Below are positions 20,131 through 29,336 of a stretch of 64,000 bases of DNA, in pieces (positions within the stretch are counted from its first letter, which is position 1; the number at the start of each line of letters is the position of its first letter). The DNA comes from Oscillospiraceae bacterium (GTDB taxonomy: Bacteria > Bacillota > Clostridia > Oscillospirales > Acutalibacteraceae): the NCBI GenBank assembly GCA_015066515.1, contig SVOH01000009.1, positions 1 to 64,000 of the forward strand, written 5' to 3'. Both the position numbers and the translations under genes were made by a program. The notes below the pieces were generated by a model. It was not told the DNA's origin. It saw only the letters and a list, made by a program, of their open reading frames with translations, and searched no databases.

Positions 20131-21591
20131 TTATTCTCTGATACCTATATTTTTAGATACAAATTTGTTAAGTGTATCAACAGCCTTGTCAACCGAAGGT
20201 GACATAGCGTTAAGCTTAGTAGCCATCTGTGTTGGGTCGCCAAGATAAAGACCTTCCCAATCCCACTCAAAGAAGCCTGTTATACCTTGTGTTGAGTCAC
20301 CTGATGTAAACTGTGGGTGGAAATTATCCATAGAGATGCCTTCGGTCATCTTGAAGAAGAACTTTTCAGCTTCTGGAGAAATGAAAGCGCCCTGTGTGTC
20401 ATAGTTACCTGCATCGAGGTAATAGCGCAAGAACAGACCTGCAGCAACAGGTTCGTCGGCACCGCGGCAAATACCCCAAGCCTTAAACATTGATGTTCCG
20501 CCCGGTTTCATACCCTCTTTATAAGCGGGTAAAGTATAGAAGCCAATGTCAGCCCAGTTAGAATAGTTTGCGTTAGAACCTGTCTTTTTAAGTGACCAAC
20601 CAAGACCACATACAATACCGGTATTACCCTTTACAAATGGGTCAACTACAGAGTTTGTTACGAAGCCTTCTTTGTTCCAAGAAGAAATCTTTGAATATGC
20701 TGTTGCGTGTTCCGGATCCTTAAGACCATTTATGAACTTGCCGTCTTCAAACTTATAAAGCTGGAAGCCTGCAGAAGCAAGAAGATAACCGTCATCAATG
20801 TATGTACCGCGTATACCCTTACCTAAGCCGTCAATATTGTCAACAGCCTTCGCAATGGCAGCGTATGCGTCCCAAGTCCATTTACCCTGCTGGTCATATT
20901 GATATGGTTCATAAGCACCAGCACGCTTAAGTAAGTTCTTGCTGTAAACTACGCATGCGTTTTCGGTCCATACATTGTTGTTTGTATCGCAGCAATATGG
21001 CTCGCCGCCAAATGTTGTATACTTAAAGATTGACTGATTCCAGATAGGATCGGTCATATCAAGCTTTGCAGCGGTAAGTGGCTGTAAAACTGCCATTGCT
21101 GCAGGGAAGTCACCACAGGTACGCATTACGTCGATGTTTGTACCTGCCGCAATCTTACCTGCGATTTCGTTTACGTTGTCACCAACAAGAATTTCTTCAA
21201 CTGTGATGCCGTATTTCTTTTCAAAGGCATCTACAACAGGACCTGATTCGTCTGTTTTAGAAAGAATTGTTGTTGCAAAAACAACTTTTTTACCACGATA
21301 ATCCTCAGGATTTACACCGCCTGTAGTGGTATCGCCACCCGGCTTGGTATCGCCGCCCTGCTGAGTATCGCCACCCTGCTGAGTGTTGTCACCCTGCTGA
21401 GTTTCATCGTTGTCATCAACAACGTTATCATTAGTAATCGGATTACCATTTTCATCAACAAGTACTTCGTTGTCTACGTATGTAATGCCGCCTGAAGACA
21501 TTTCCTCTTCGTTATTGCTACAGCCGACAAGTGCAAATACCATAGCCAAAGCTAACACCAATGCGATTATTTTTTTAACTGTACTTAACAT
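20131..21591 (-). CDS. Extracellular solute-binding lipoprotein (family 1-like), no permease adjacent (cassette copy 1)
   Basis: Lipobox ALVGC; GKKVVFATTILSKTDESGPVVDAFEKKYGITVEEILVGDNVNEI; Trp/Gly-rich SBP pattern. Confidence 0.85.
   Translation of the reverse strand: MLSTVKKIIALVLALAMVFALVGCSNNEEEMSSGGITYVDNEVLVDENGNPITNDNVVDDNDETQQGDNTQQGGDTQQGGDTKPGGDTTTGGVNPEDYRGKKVVFATTILSKTDESGPVVDAFEKKYGITVEEILVGDNVNEIAGKIAAGTNIDVMRTCGDFPAAMAVLQPLTAAKLDMTDPIWNQSIFKYTTFGGEPYCCDTNNNVWTENACVVYSKNLLKRAGAYEPYQYDQQGKWTWDAYAAIAKAVDNIDGLGKGIRGTYIDDGYLLASAGFQLYKFEDGKFINGLKDPEHATAYSKISSWNKEGFVTNSVVDPFVKGNTGIVCGLGWSLKKTGSNANYSNWADIGFYTLPAYKEGMKPGGTSMFKAWGICRGADEPVAAGLFLRYYLDAGNYDTQGAFISPEAEKFFFKMTEGISMDNFHPQFTSGDSTQGITGFFEWDWEGLYLGDPTQMATKLNAMSPSVDKAVDTLNKFVSKNIGIRE
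21347..21400 (-). repeat. 18-bp tandem repeat (x3) encoding a TQQGG(D/N) linker
   Basis: GTATCGCCGCCCTGCTGA / GTATCGCCACCCTGCTGA / GTGTTGTCACCCTGCTGA in tandem. Confidence 0.85.
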
Positions 21592-21613
21592 CGTGTTCGT
21601 ATCTCCTTAATTA

Positions 21614-24600
21614 TTATAAATTTTTTATCTTGCGAGCAAATACAATTGCTGCAGCCGAAAGTGCTGCTACAACTGCTGCTGATGCAACATTTTGAGTCTT
21701 TGTTGCAGGGCTGGTAGAGCTTGTGTCACCATTAATGCCTGCATTATCGCCGTTATTTATGAAGCCGCCGTTAAAGTCTATGTCGGTGTCAGTGTCATCA
21801 TCAACAACGCCACCGCCTACGAGTTCTTTTGATGCAACCGCATAAAAACCTGTCTTATCTATGTTTGCAATAGCAACCAAGATTATGTTTTCGTCTTCGT
21901 CCTTGCGTTCTTCAAGCTTGACATCAATCATCTGAAGCTTACCGTTTTGAACATCAACGTAGTAAATTGCCGCATTGCTACCGTATATATCGCCGACTAC
22001 CATCTCTAATTTAATCGAGCCGCCCTCGGCGATTTCTTCGGTTGGTGAGAAATCGTATGCCGTAAAGTTTTTGTGACCCTCTTTTTCAAAAATTTCTTTA
22101 AGCTTACTATAATCAAGAGATTCTTCATCTATTTTGAAAATATCGGTAATTACGTCTTTGCTGAATACATTTTCGGTACCGGTAACACTAACTAAACCGT
22201 CATCACTTTCAAGTGAATAACTAAATGTTTCGTATCCGCAGCTGTTACCTTCGGCATCTTCACACCACTGGTATACGCCTTCGCCACTATCGTCAGTTTC
22301 AAGTGTGTGTTCGGCATATTCCGCCTTGCCGCAATCAGCACAATTATACCAGTGACCATTATCATCGTATGCCTGAATAGGTTTACCCTTTTCGTTAAAG
22401 TCTACATAATCGTGTACTTCATACAAACAAATTACACACTTACCCTTGTGTCCAACAGTAACTTCGGTATCGTACTGTACATCATGAGAAACTTTTTCGA
22501 ATTCGCAGCCGCAATATTTACATATCATCCAGTGTTTTTGACCGTTCATGCCATAAATAATATTGCCCTTTGAATCTTCAATAGGTAAATGTTTTTTGGT
22601 TGCCTTAAGAACTGTTTCGTCCAATTCAACAGCTGTATCCATTGCCGCCATTTTATCGTCGGTCAAAAATACTTTTTCACACTCTTCACAAGTCCAGTAA
22701 TCAATATTACCGTCCTTAGTACAAGTAGCTTCTTTAGCATCTGTCTTTACAAGTTTATGACCTTCTGCCGAACCGTGATATTCGGTGTGTACATATCCGC
22801 ACTCGCATTCAGTACGAGTGTAAGGAGCAGTTACACAATCGCCCGCATCATCTTTTACTGTTTTATAATCTGAATTTTCGTGATCACAAACAAATCCGCA
22901 AACCGAGCATGTGTATGTGTCGTTGTAAATATGTGCACTTACTGCAACACCCTTAATTCCGCACTCTTCGCAGTCTGCCTTGTGGCCCGAATAAGGCTCC
23001 GAAGCATTTGCTGTACCCTTAAGTGTATGGAAAATTTGAAGCTCGGGTGTGCCTTCATTTGCAAACCAAATCTTTGCATAATCAAGAGCTAGATTGTCAA
23101 GACTTGCTACGCCGCTCATTTCGGCTGTTGTAAGGCACTTGATTTGTTTTTCATTGTATGCAGCGCTTGTTTCTTTATCTGTGTAAACATTGTTATAACA
23201 ATCAGCGCTTGTTACAAATTCTTCTAAAACAGATGAAGTATTAGCGCTGGCTGTAGGATAAGGCAAAGTTCCTATTGATACCGAATTCTTAATTTCGGCC
23301 TTAGGAGCATAGTGCGAGGTGTTGCCGACAAATCCGCCTACAATGTTTATCGTTTCAAGCAAATTGCCCTTTGCAAGACAGTTATTTACTATTGTCTTAT
23401 TGTGTGCGACACGGCCTGCAATTGTGCCCGCTGTTCTTGAACAAGCCGGATTGGTATCACCGGCATCTGTCATATAACAGTTTTCTACCATACAGTTTTC
23501 AAAAACCAAATTTTGTGAAGTGGTTATCGCGGTTGCATTACCAACTATACCGCCTGCGCAGTGATAACCGGCAAAATACGAAGCCTTAACAGCAACGTTT
23601 TTAATTGTTACCGTTTTTTCATCATTATCGGTGTTAACGTTTGGGAATAATCCGCCATAACCCATTTTGGGGCCGTATACGTTATAAATAATAACACCGT
23701 TTCCATCAAAGTTACCGTTAAACTTAGCACCATCACTGGTCCATTTATATGCACCGTTCTTTGGTGCACTCTTAATCTCGGCCGCCGTAGAATTAAGCGT
23801 AATACCAATGGCGCCGTTCATATTGAATACAGCATTATCTGTAACCTTGAAATATTTGCCTTTACTGTCGAGTGTTGTACTGAGTGCTACATATGCCATT
23901 TGCTCAGCAGTTTTAATTATGTAAGGATCATCCTTGGTACCGGTACCACCGGCAAAAGCTGTAGCCTGTGTACCGTCCCAGCTGTCTTTCATTTGGGTGA
24001 TGGGTTTCTCGTACCCACAAGCACAGCTACTAACCATTGTATCAAAATTATCTACTAGGTTGTGTGTCTCTTCAAGAGACTTGCCACATTTTGAACAGCT
24101 TATTGAATGACCCGAATCGCCATTTGATGTGGTGGTAAGATTATGCGTTACTCTAAGGTCAGGATATTCGCCGTCAAAGGCAATAAGCTTTGACCAATCA
24201 AGTGATGGCATATTTGCCTTTGCCGCACTGCCCTTCATATCGTCAAGTGAAAGCTTTGTAACGTATCCTGTGTAAGTAGAGGCTACATCCTGATCAGTAT
24301 AAATATTGCTGTAGCAGGATGCCTTTGTAATCTTGTCCTGTATTACTTTTGTAGAACCTGTTTGCACAGTAGGATACGGTGTAGAACCGATAACAACCGA
24401 ATTTTTAAAGATACTTTCATCAGCGTAAGCTGAAGTATTACCAACAAAACCACCCTTTATATCGGTTGCGGCAATAACATTGCCAATTGCAATACATCCG
24501 TCAACTGTTACCTTGCTGTGCGCCGCGCCTGCCACCATCAAAGCACCTGTTCGATTACAAGCTGTATTGGAGTCGATGGCGTTAATATAGCAATTTTCAA

Positions 24601-25216
24601 CCTTAACTCCTGTAATATTTACACTGCGTCCAGAACCAGATGCATCTGCAAGACCAACCAATGCCGCCGCATAATGATATCCCTTGATATAAGAGGATTT
24701 GATTGTTATGTTGCTAAAACTACAGGTTTTATCGGTGCTTTCAATATAAAGCCATGGAAACAAGCCATTATACGCTCCCGACGAATGCATATTGTATATA
24801 ACAACGCCGTTACCATCAAAACTACCTGAAAATGTATGAGAACCACTGGTCCAGTTATTTCCTGTAGTCGCGGCATCATTTACTTCACTTGCGGTAGAAT
24901 CAAGTGTAATACCAACACGTCCGTTAAGGTTAAAGACTGCATTGTCAACAACCTTATAATTTTTATCTTTGGTCTCTTCGGTAGTGCCCTCAAGAGCAAC
25001 CCACGCCAAGTGTTCGGCATTTTCGATAAGAATATTGCCACCATCATCGGTCTTGGTGGGTTTCACCTTTGTACCATCCCAAGTGTCTTCAACCGCGGCC
25101 GCACTAGCTTTTAAATTGATTGCAGGCAATGCCGCAAACAATGACACTGCAATTACCGCAAAACTAACCGCAATGCTAAACGCAGATTGAACCACTTTAA
25201 ACAGTTTGTTCTTCAT
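21614..25216 (-). CDS. Giant surface protein A (cassette copy 1): signal peptide, two GLUG-like modules, Cys-rich CxxC repeat region, C-terminal anchor
   Basis: KDDPYIIKTAEQMA, FNGNFDGNGVIIYN; CSKCG, CECG, CEECEK, CKYCG, CADCG; tail TSPATKTQNVASAAVVAALSAAAIVFARKIKNL. Confidence 0.87.
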   Translation of the reverse strand: MKNKLFKVVQSAFSIAVSFAVIAVSLFAALPAINLKASAAAVEDTWDGTKVKPTKTDDGGNILIENAEHLAWVALEGTTEETKDKNYKVVDNAVFNLNGRVGITLDSTASEVNDAATTGNNWTSGSHTFSGSFDGNGVVIYNMHSSGAYNGLFPWLYIESTDKTCSFSNITIKSSYIKGYHYAAALVGLADASGSGRSVNITGVKVENCYINAIDSNTACNRTGALMVAGAAHSKVTVDGCIAIGNVIAATDIKGGFVGNTSAYADESIFKNSVVIGSTPYPTVQTGSTKVIQDKITKASCYSNIYTDQDVASTYTGYVTKLSLDDMKGSAAKANMPSLDWSKLIAFDGEYPDLRVTHNLTTTSNGDSGHSISCSKCGKSLEETHNLVDNFDTMVSSCACGYEKPITQMKDSWDGTQATAFAGGTGTKDDPYIIKTAEQMAYVALSTTLDSKGKYFKVTDNAVFNMNGAIGITLNSTAAEIKSAPKNGAYKWTSDGAKFNGNFDGNGVIIYNVYGPKMGYGGLFPNVNTDNDEKTVTIKNVAVKASYFAGYHCAGGIVGNATAITTSQNLVFENCMVENCYMTDAGDTNPACSRTAGTIAGRVAHNKTIVNNCLAKGNLLETINIVGGFVGNTSHYAPKAEIKNSVSIGTLPYPTASANTSSVLEEFVTSADCYNNVYTDKETSAAYNEKQIKCLTTAEMSGVASLDNLALDYAKIWFANEGTPELQIFHTLKGTANASEPYSGHKADCEECGIKGVAVSAHIYNDTYTCSVCGFVCDHENSDYKTVKDDAGDCVTAPYTRTECECGYVHTEYHGSAEGHKLVKTDAKEATCTKDGNIDYWTCEECEKVFLTDDKMAAMDTAVELDETVLKATKKHLPIEDSKGNIIYGMNGQKHWMICKYCGCEFEKVSHDVQYDTEVTVGHKGKCVICLYEVHDYVDFNEKGKPIQAYDDNGHWYNCADCGKAEYAEHTLETDDSGEGVYQWCEDAEGNSCGYETFSYSLESDDGLVSVTGTENVFSKDVITDIFKIDEESLDYSKLKEIFEKEGHKNFTAYDFSPTEEIAEGGSIKLEMVVGDIYGSNAAIYYVDVQNGKLQMIDVKLEERKDEDENIILVAIANIDKTGFYAVASKELVGGGVVDDDTDTDIDFNGGFINNGDNAGINGDTSSTSPATKTQNVASAAVVAALSAAAIVFARKIKNL

Positions 25217-25288
25217 AAAATCATCCTTTCATATAATGCATCTACAATATCATCAAATGTTTATCGACAATAATAATTACACAATTTA

Positions 25289-25317
25289 ATTATAAATTAT
25301 CTTTCAAACAAAAGCAA
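25289..25317 (-). promoter_or_regulatory. Sigma-A-type promoter for cassette copy 1
   Basis: Minus strand TTGCTT-17 bp-TATAAT upstream of the 25216 start. Confidence 0.7.
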
Positions 25318-25546
25318 GTATTCGCCTTTTGTTTCCTTGTTTTTTCTTTTTAAGTTTTTTATCTTTTTTTTACAATTGTAATTTTAAAATATATATGATA
25401 CACTGTGTTAAATGAAAATTCCCCCAAAATGAAAAGATATTAAAAAATATTATAATTATTTTCTATTGTATTATATCAAGAAATTATTATTTTGTATAGT
25501 GTTTTTATTTTAAAAATAGCATTTTTGTACTAAATTTTAAAAAATA

Positions 25547-25575
25547 TTGACATTGTGCGCGTTTGCTAGTAAAAT
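25547..25575 (+). promoter_or_regulatory. Sigma-A-type promoter for the ABC/GldFG/DUF4340 operon
   Basis: TTGACA-17 bp-TAAAAT about 250 nt upstream of the ABC gene. Confidence 0.65.
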
Positions 25576-25831
25576 TCAGTGTGCAAACACATTCTTTATT
25601 GCAACACCATATTTCGAATGATATAATCTTAATCTAAAGGTTTTTAATAAATCCATAATAGTTATGTGCCGTATATCTTACGGTTGCGTTTTTTCTTTAT
25701 TTAATGTATAATAATTTTTGTTATTATTATATATTTATATATAATGCGTAATGATTAACATTTTGTTTACAAATTAAATTGATTTGTTTGTTATGATTAA
25801 TCAAAATCTTTACCACAAAGGAGTAGTAAAA

Positions 25832-26881
25832 ATGATTGAAGTTACCGGACTCAGCAAAAGATACGGTACATACCTTGCTGTTGAAAATGTAAGTTTTTCA
25901 ATTAACAAGGGTGAGATTGTAGGTTTTTTGGGCCCTAACGGCGCAGGTAAATCTACAATTATGAATATTCTTACCGGATATCTTTCTCTGACACAAGGCA
26001 AGGTTACCATTGACGGATTTGACATTGCCGAAAATCCTGAGGAAGCCAAAAAGCGTATAGGCTATCTGCCTGAGCTTCCACCACTTTATACAGATATGAA
26101 GGTCCGTGAATACCTTAACTTTGTATACGATCTTAAAAAAGTTAAGTTTCCAAAGGGCCCACATATTGATGAAATTATGCGACTTGTGCGTATAGACCAC
26201 GTTCAAAATCGACTTATCAGAAATCTTTCAAAGGGATACCGTCAGCGTGTTGGTTTTGCGCAAGCTCTTATAGGCAACCCGGACGTACTTATTCTTGACG
26301 AGCCTACTGTTGGTCTTGACCCACAGCAGATTATCGAAATCCGCAATCTTATTACAAGACTTGGTAAAAATCACACTATTATTTTATCATCACATATTCT
26401 TTCTGAAATTCAGGCGGTTTGCGACCGTATTATAATCATCAACTACGGCGAAATTATTGCCGACGATCTACAAGACAACTTGTCTGAAAAACTTTCTACC
26501 GATCACTCACTTGTAGCGCGTGTTATTTGTGACGACCGCGATATGCTGGCGGCTCTAAAAACCGTTAAGGACGTTAAAGATGTTGTGTTACTCGGTAAAA
26601 AAGAAAGCGGTGCATATGACTTTGAAATTATACCTGAAGAGGGCGCTGATATTAGAGCAGGTGTTTCGAACAGAATTGCCGAACGCAAAAAAACCTTGCT
26701 GTCTCTTACAAGTAACCGCTTAACGCTTGAACAAATATTCCTAAAACTTACTCAAGCACCAAATAATGATGAGGCAAGAAAGATGCTTGGACTTAACGAG
26801 CAAAAGGACGACATCTCTGTCGATACATCTGATATAGTTATCGAAATGCCTACAGAGACCGAAAAGGAGGATGAAGAATAA
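25832..26881 (+). CDS. ABC transporter ATP-binding protein (GldA-like)
   Basis: GPNGAGKST Walker A, LSKGYRQRVGFAQAL signature, VLILDEPTVGLDP Walker B; ATG at 25832 preceded by AAAGGAG. Confidence 0.95.
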   Translation: MIEVTGLSKRYGTYLAVENVSFSINKGEIVGFLGPNGAGKSTIMNILTGYLSLTQGKVTIDGFDIAENPEEAKKRIGYLPELPPLYTDMKVREYLNFVYDLKKVKFPKGPHIDEIMRLVRIDHVQNRLIRNLSKGYRQRVGFAQALIGNPDVLILDEPTVGLDPQQIIEIRNLITRLGKNHTIILSSHILSEIQAVCDRIIIINYGEIIADDLQDNLSEKLSTDHSLVARVICDDRDMLAALKTVKDVKDVVLLGKKESGAYDFEIIPEEGADIRAGVSNRIAERKKTLLSLTSNRLTLEQIFLKLTQAPNNDEARKMLGLNEQKDDISVDTSDIVIEMPTETEKEDEE

Positions 26882-27636
26882 TGTTAGCAGTATTTAAACG
26901 TGAATTTAAAGCATACTTTGCAAACCCATTAGGCTTTATATTTCTTGCGGTAATTTTCTTCTTTATAGGCTTTGGATTTTACCAAATGTTTGGTGCAGGA
27001 GCTCCTATGGTTGAATTTGCCGTGCTTTTCCCTGCTCAAGTTGGTATTTTGTTTTTTGTTATACCCGTTATAACGATGCGTCTTTTCAGCGACGAACGAC
27101 GCACCAAAACCGACCAGGTACTGTTTACCGCACCGGTTAAACTCATAAACATCGTTTTAGGTAAATTTTTAGCTTCTTTTGTACTGTATGCCATTAGCTT
27201 TGCTCCCACAATTATTTTCCAGATAATTGTAATGAGTTTTGTTTCGGTAAATGTGTTTTACTACATTTACGCACTTATTGGCGCTATGCTCTTTGGCGCT
27301 GCACTTATTGCTGTAGGTATGTTTATTTCATCGCTTACAGAGAGTCCCATCATTTCAATAATATTTACACTCGTTGCAAATGTGTTTATTATGTTTGCCG
27401 GTAGCTTTGCAGGTATGATATCCGTGCCAAGCACAACCAATAATATCTTTGAAACTGTATGGGCTTTTATATTAAAAACATTTGTAAATTTCCTTAATGG
27501 TATGGATTTTGTTAACGTGCTCTCCAGTTTTAGTAATCAAGCTCTTGCTTTAAAAGACATTGTGTTCTTTGTTAGCATTACAGCTGCATTTATATTCCTT
27601 ACCGAGCGCTCGCTCGAGAAGAGAAGATGGTCTTAA
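26881..27636 (+). CDS. ABC-2 type permease (GldF-like)
   Basis: Six-TM-like hydrophobic protein, FKREFKAYFANPLGFIFLAV...TMRLFSDERRTKTDQVLFTAPV. Confidence 0.9.
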   Translation: MLAVFKREFKAYFANPLGFIFLAVIFFFIGFGFYQMFGAGAPMVEFAVLFPAQVGILFFVIPVITMRLFSDERRTKTDQVLFTAPVKLINIVLGKFLASFVLYAISFAPTIIFQIIVMSFVSVNVFYYIYALIGAMLFGAALIAVGMFISSLTESPIISIIFTLVANVFIMFAGSFAGMISVPSTTNNIFETVWAFILKTFVNFLNGMDFVNVLSSFSNQALALKDIVFFVSITAAFIFLTERSLEKRRWS

Positions 27637-27650
27637 GGAGGTAGAAAATT

Positions 27651-29336
27651 ATGGAAAAAAAAGATAATAATTTAGAAATAATCGAAACCTCTGCTACTGT
27701 TGAGGAAGCTCCCGAGGTGAAAACAAATAATTTCAAAAACATTCTTTCTTCAATCGGTTCTTTCTTTAAGAAATTTAAAAGCGGTAAAATAAAGAACGAG
27801 GCATTGCTTCGTCGCGGTGGTTATTCGGTTATTATTACCGCGCTTGTTCTTGCGGGCCTTATAGTTGTTAATGTGCTTACCGCATCCCTTGCTGACCGTT
27901 TTAACCTAACACTTGATATGACCTCCGACAAGAAAAACTCTATCAGTGAAGAAAATATTGACTACATCAAAAAGCTTGATGCAGATGTGTCTGTTACCGT
28001 TGTCGGCACAGAGGAAGAATACTCAAACTACATGGCTTATTATGCACAAAATCTCTATGGTGTTGCCATTAGTTCTCAATCAGAACTAGAGTATTTTGAA
28101 CAAACAGTAACTCTTGTTTCAAAATATCATGATTACAACGATAGAATTACCGTAAAATATATTGACCCACAATCTACCGAATTTACCGCAATTACCACCA
28201 CCTATTCTTCATACGAGCTTGGCTATGGTGATATGATAGTAACCAGCAATGTTGGTGGCAAAGAGCGTGTTAAGGTTTTAAGATTTGATGATATATATGT
28301 TACAAGCAGTTCGGATTCAAACCCCTACTACCAGTCATCCACACTTGCAGCAAACAAGTTAGAAACCGCCCTTACCAGCGCTATCGCTTACGTTACAAGT
28401 GCTGATAGCAAAAAGGTTGCGGTGCTTTCAGGTCATAGTCAAAACAACTACACCGATGCTTACAAGGAATTGCTTACTGCTAATAACTACGATATAACCG
28501 ATATTTCAGATAAGCTTATCACCAATATTTCAAGCGAATATGATGCCATCATAATTTCGGCTCCATCAATTGACTTTATCGGTAGCGAGCTTGATGTAAT
28601 TGGCAATTACCTTGAAAACGGCGGCAAGAAGGGTAAGGGTTTGATATTCTTTGCCGATGCTACATGCCCTGCTCTTCCTAACTTCTATTCGTTCCTAAAG
28701 CAATGGGGTATTGAGGTTGGCGAAGGCATACTCTTTGAAACAGATTCTAGCAATCATATGCCCGACGAGCCTACTACAATGGGTATTTACCCTGTACCGC
28801 TCGAAGATGATGACATAACAGAAAAACTCAATATGGCCATTGCAAACTATATTGTACCAATGAAGGTTTGCGAGGATTCGTCACTGCAGATAACTGCAAC
28901 ATCACTTATGCATACGCTCGAAAGCGCAGTTGCGGCACCTATTGGTTCATCAAAAACTTGGGCTGATTACACCGATGACGATAAACAACAATACGACTGC
29001 GTTATTCAGTCGGTTAACAGCGATTTTGACAGCGAAAACAATAAAATTACAAGCTATATAATGGCTTTCTCAAGCGTAGAGTTTGTGCAGTCAACATGGG
29101 CTTCATACTCCGACCTTTCAAACCAGGATGTAGTTATGGCTTGTACCGATAGAGCTGCTCACGTAGGTGATACAAGTATGACCTTTACTTCAAAGGTTAT
29201 CACAAACGAAAGTTTTGCTTCATCCGTTAATGCCGGTAATACCAGGGCTGTACTTATAATATTTGTATTTGTAATTCCTATAGTTGTTATTGCTTTAGGT
29301 ATTGTAGTATTTGTAAGGAGAAGAAATGCACGATGA
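27651..29336 (+). CDS. GldG-like ABC auxiliary protein
   Basis: Two terminal TMs with extracellular region; KVAVLSGHSQNNYTDAYKELLTANNYDI typical of GldG/ABC_transp_aux proteins. Confidence 0.85.
   Translation: MEKKDNNLEIIETSATVEEAPEVKTNNFKNILSSIGSFFKKFKSGKIKNEALLRRGGYSVIITALVLAGLIVVNVLTASLADRFNLTLDMTSDKKNSISEENIDYIKKLDADVSVTVVGTEEEYSNYMAYYAQNLYGVAISSQSELEYFEQTVTLVSKYHDYNDRITVKYIDPQSTEFTAITTTYSSYELGYGDMIVTSNVGGKERVKVLRFDDIYVTSSSDSNPYYQSSTLAANKLETALTSAIAYVTSADSKKVAVLSGHSQNNYTDAYKELLTANNYDITDISDKLITNISSEYDAIIISAPSIDFIGSELDVIGNYLENGGKKGKGLIFFADATCPALPNFYSFLKQWGIEVGEGILFETDSSNHMPDEPTTMGIYPVPLEDDDITEKLNMAIANYIVPMKVCEDSSLQITATSLMHTLESAVAAPIGSSKTWADYTDDDKQQYDCVIQSVNSDFDSENNKITSYIMAFSSVEFVQSTWASYSDLSNQDVVMACTDRAAHVGDTSMTFTSKVITNESFASSVNAGNTRAVLIIFVFVIPIVVIALGIVVFVRRRNAR

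Noticed and set aside
21347-21400. Tandem short repeats considered as a CRISPR-like array (also 39088..39141)
   Set aside because: Contiguous 18-bp units without spacers, in frame, encoding the TQQGG linker of the solute-binding lipoproteins.
20131-21591. Treating the solute-binding proteins as part of a normal ABC sugar importer
   Set aside because: No sugar ABC permease genes occur anywhere in the window; the only ABC genes are of the GldA/F type on the other strand.
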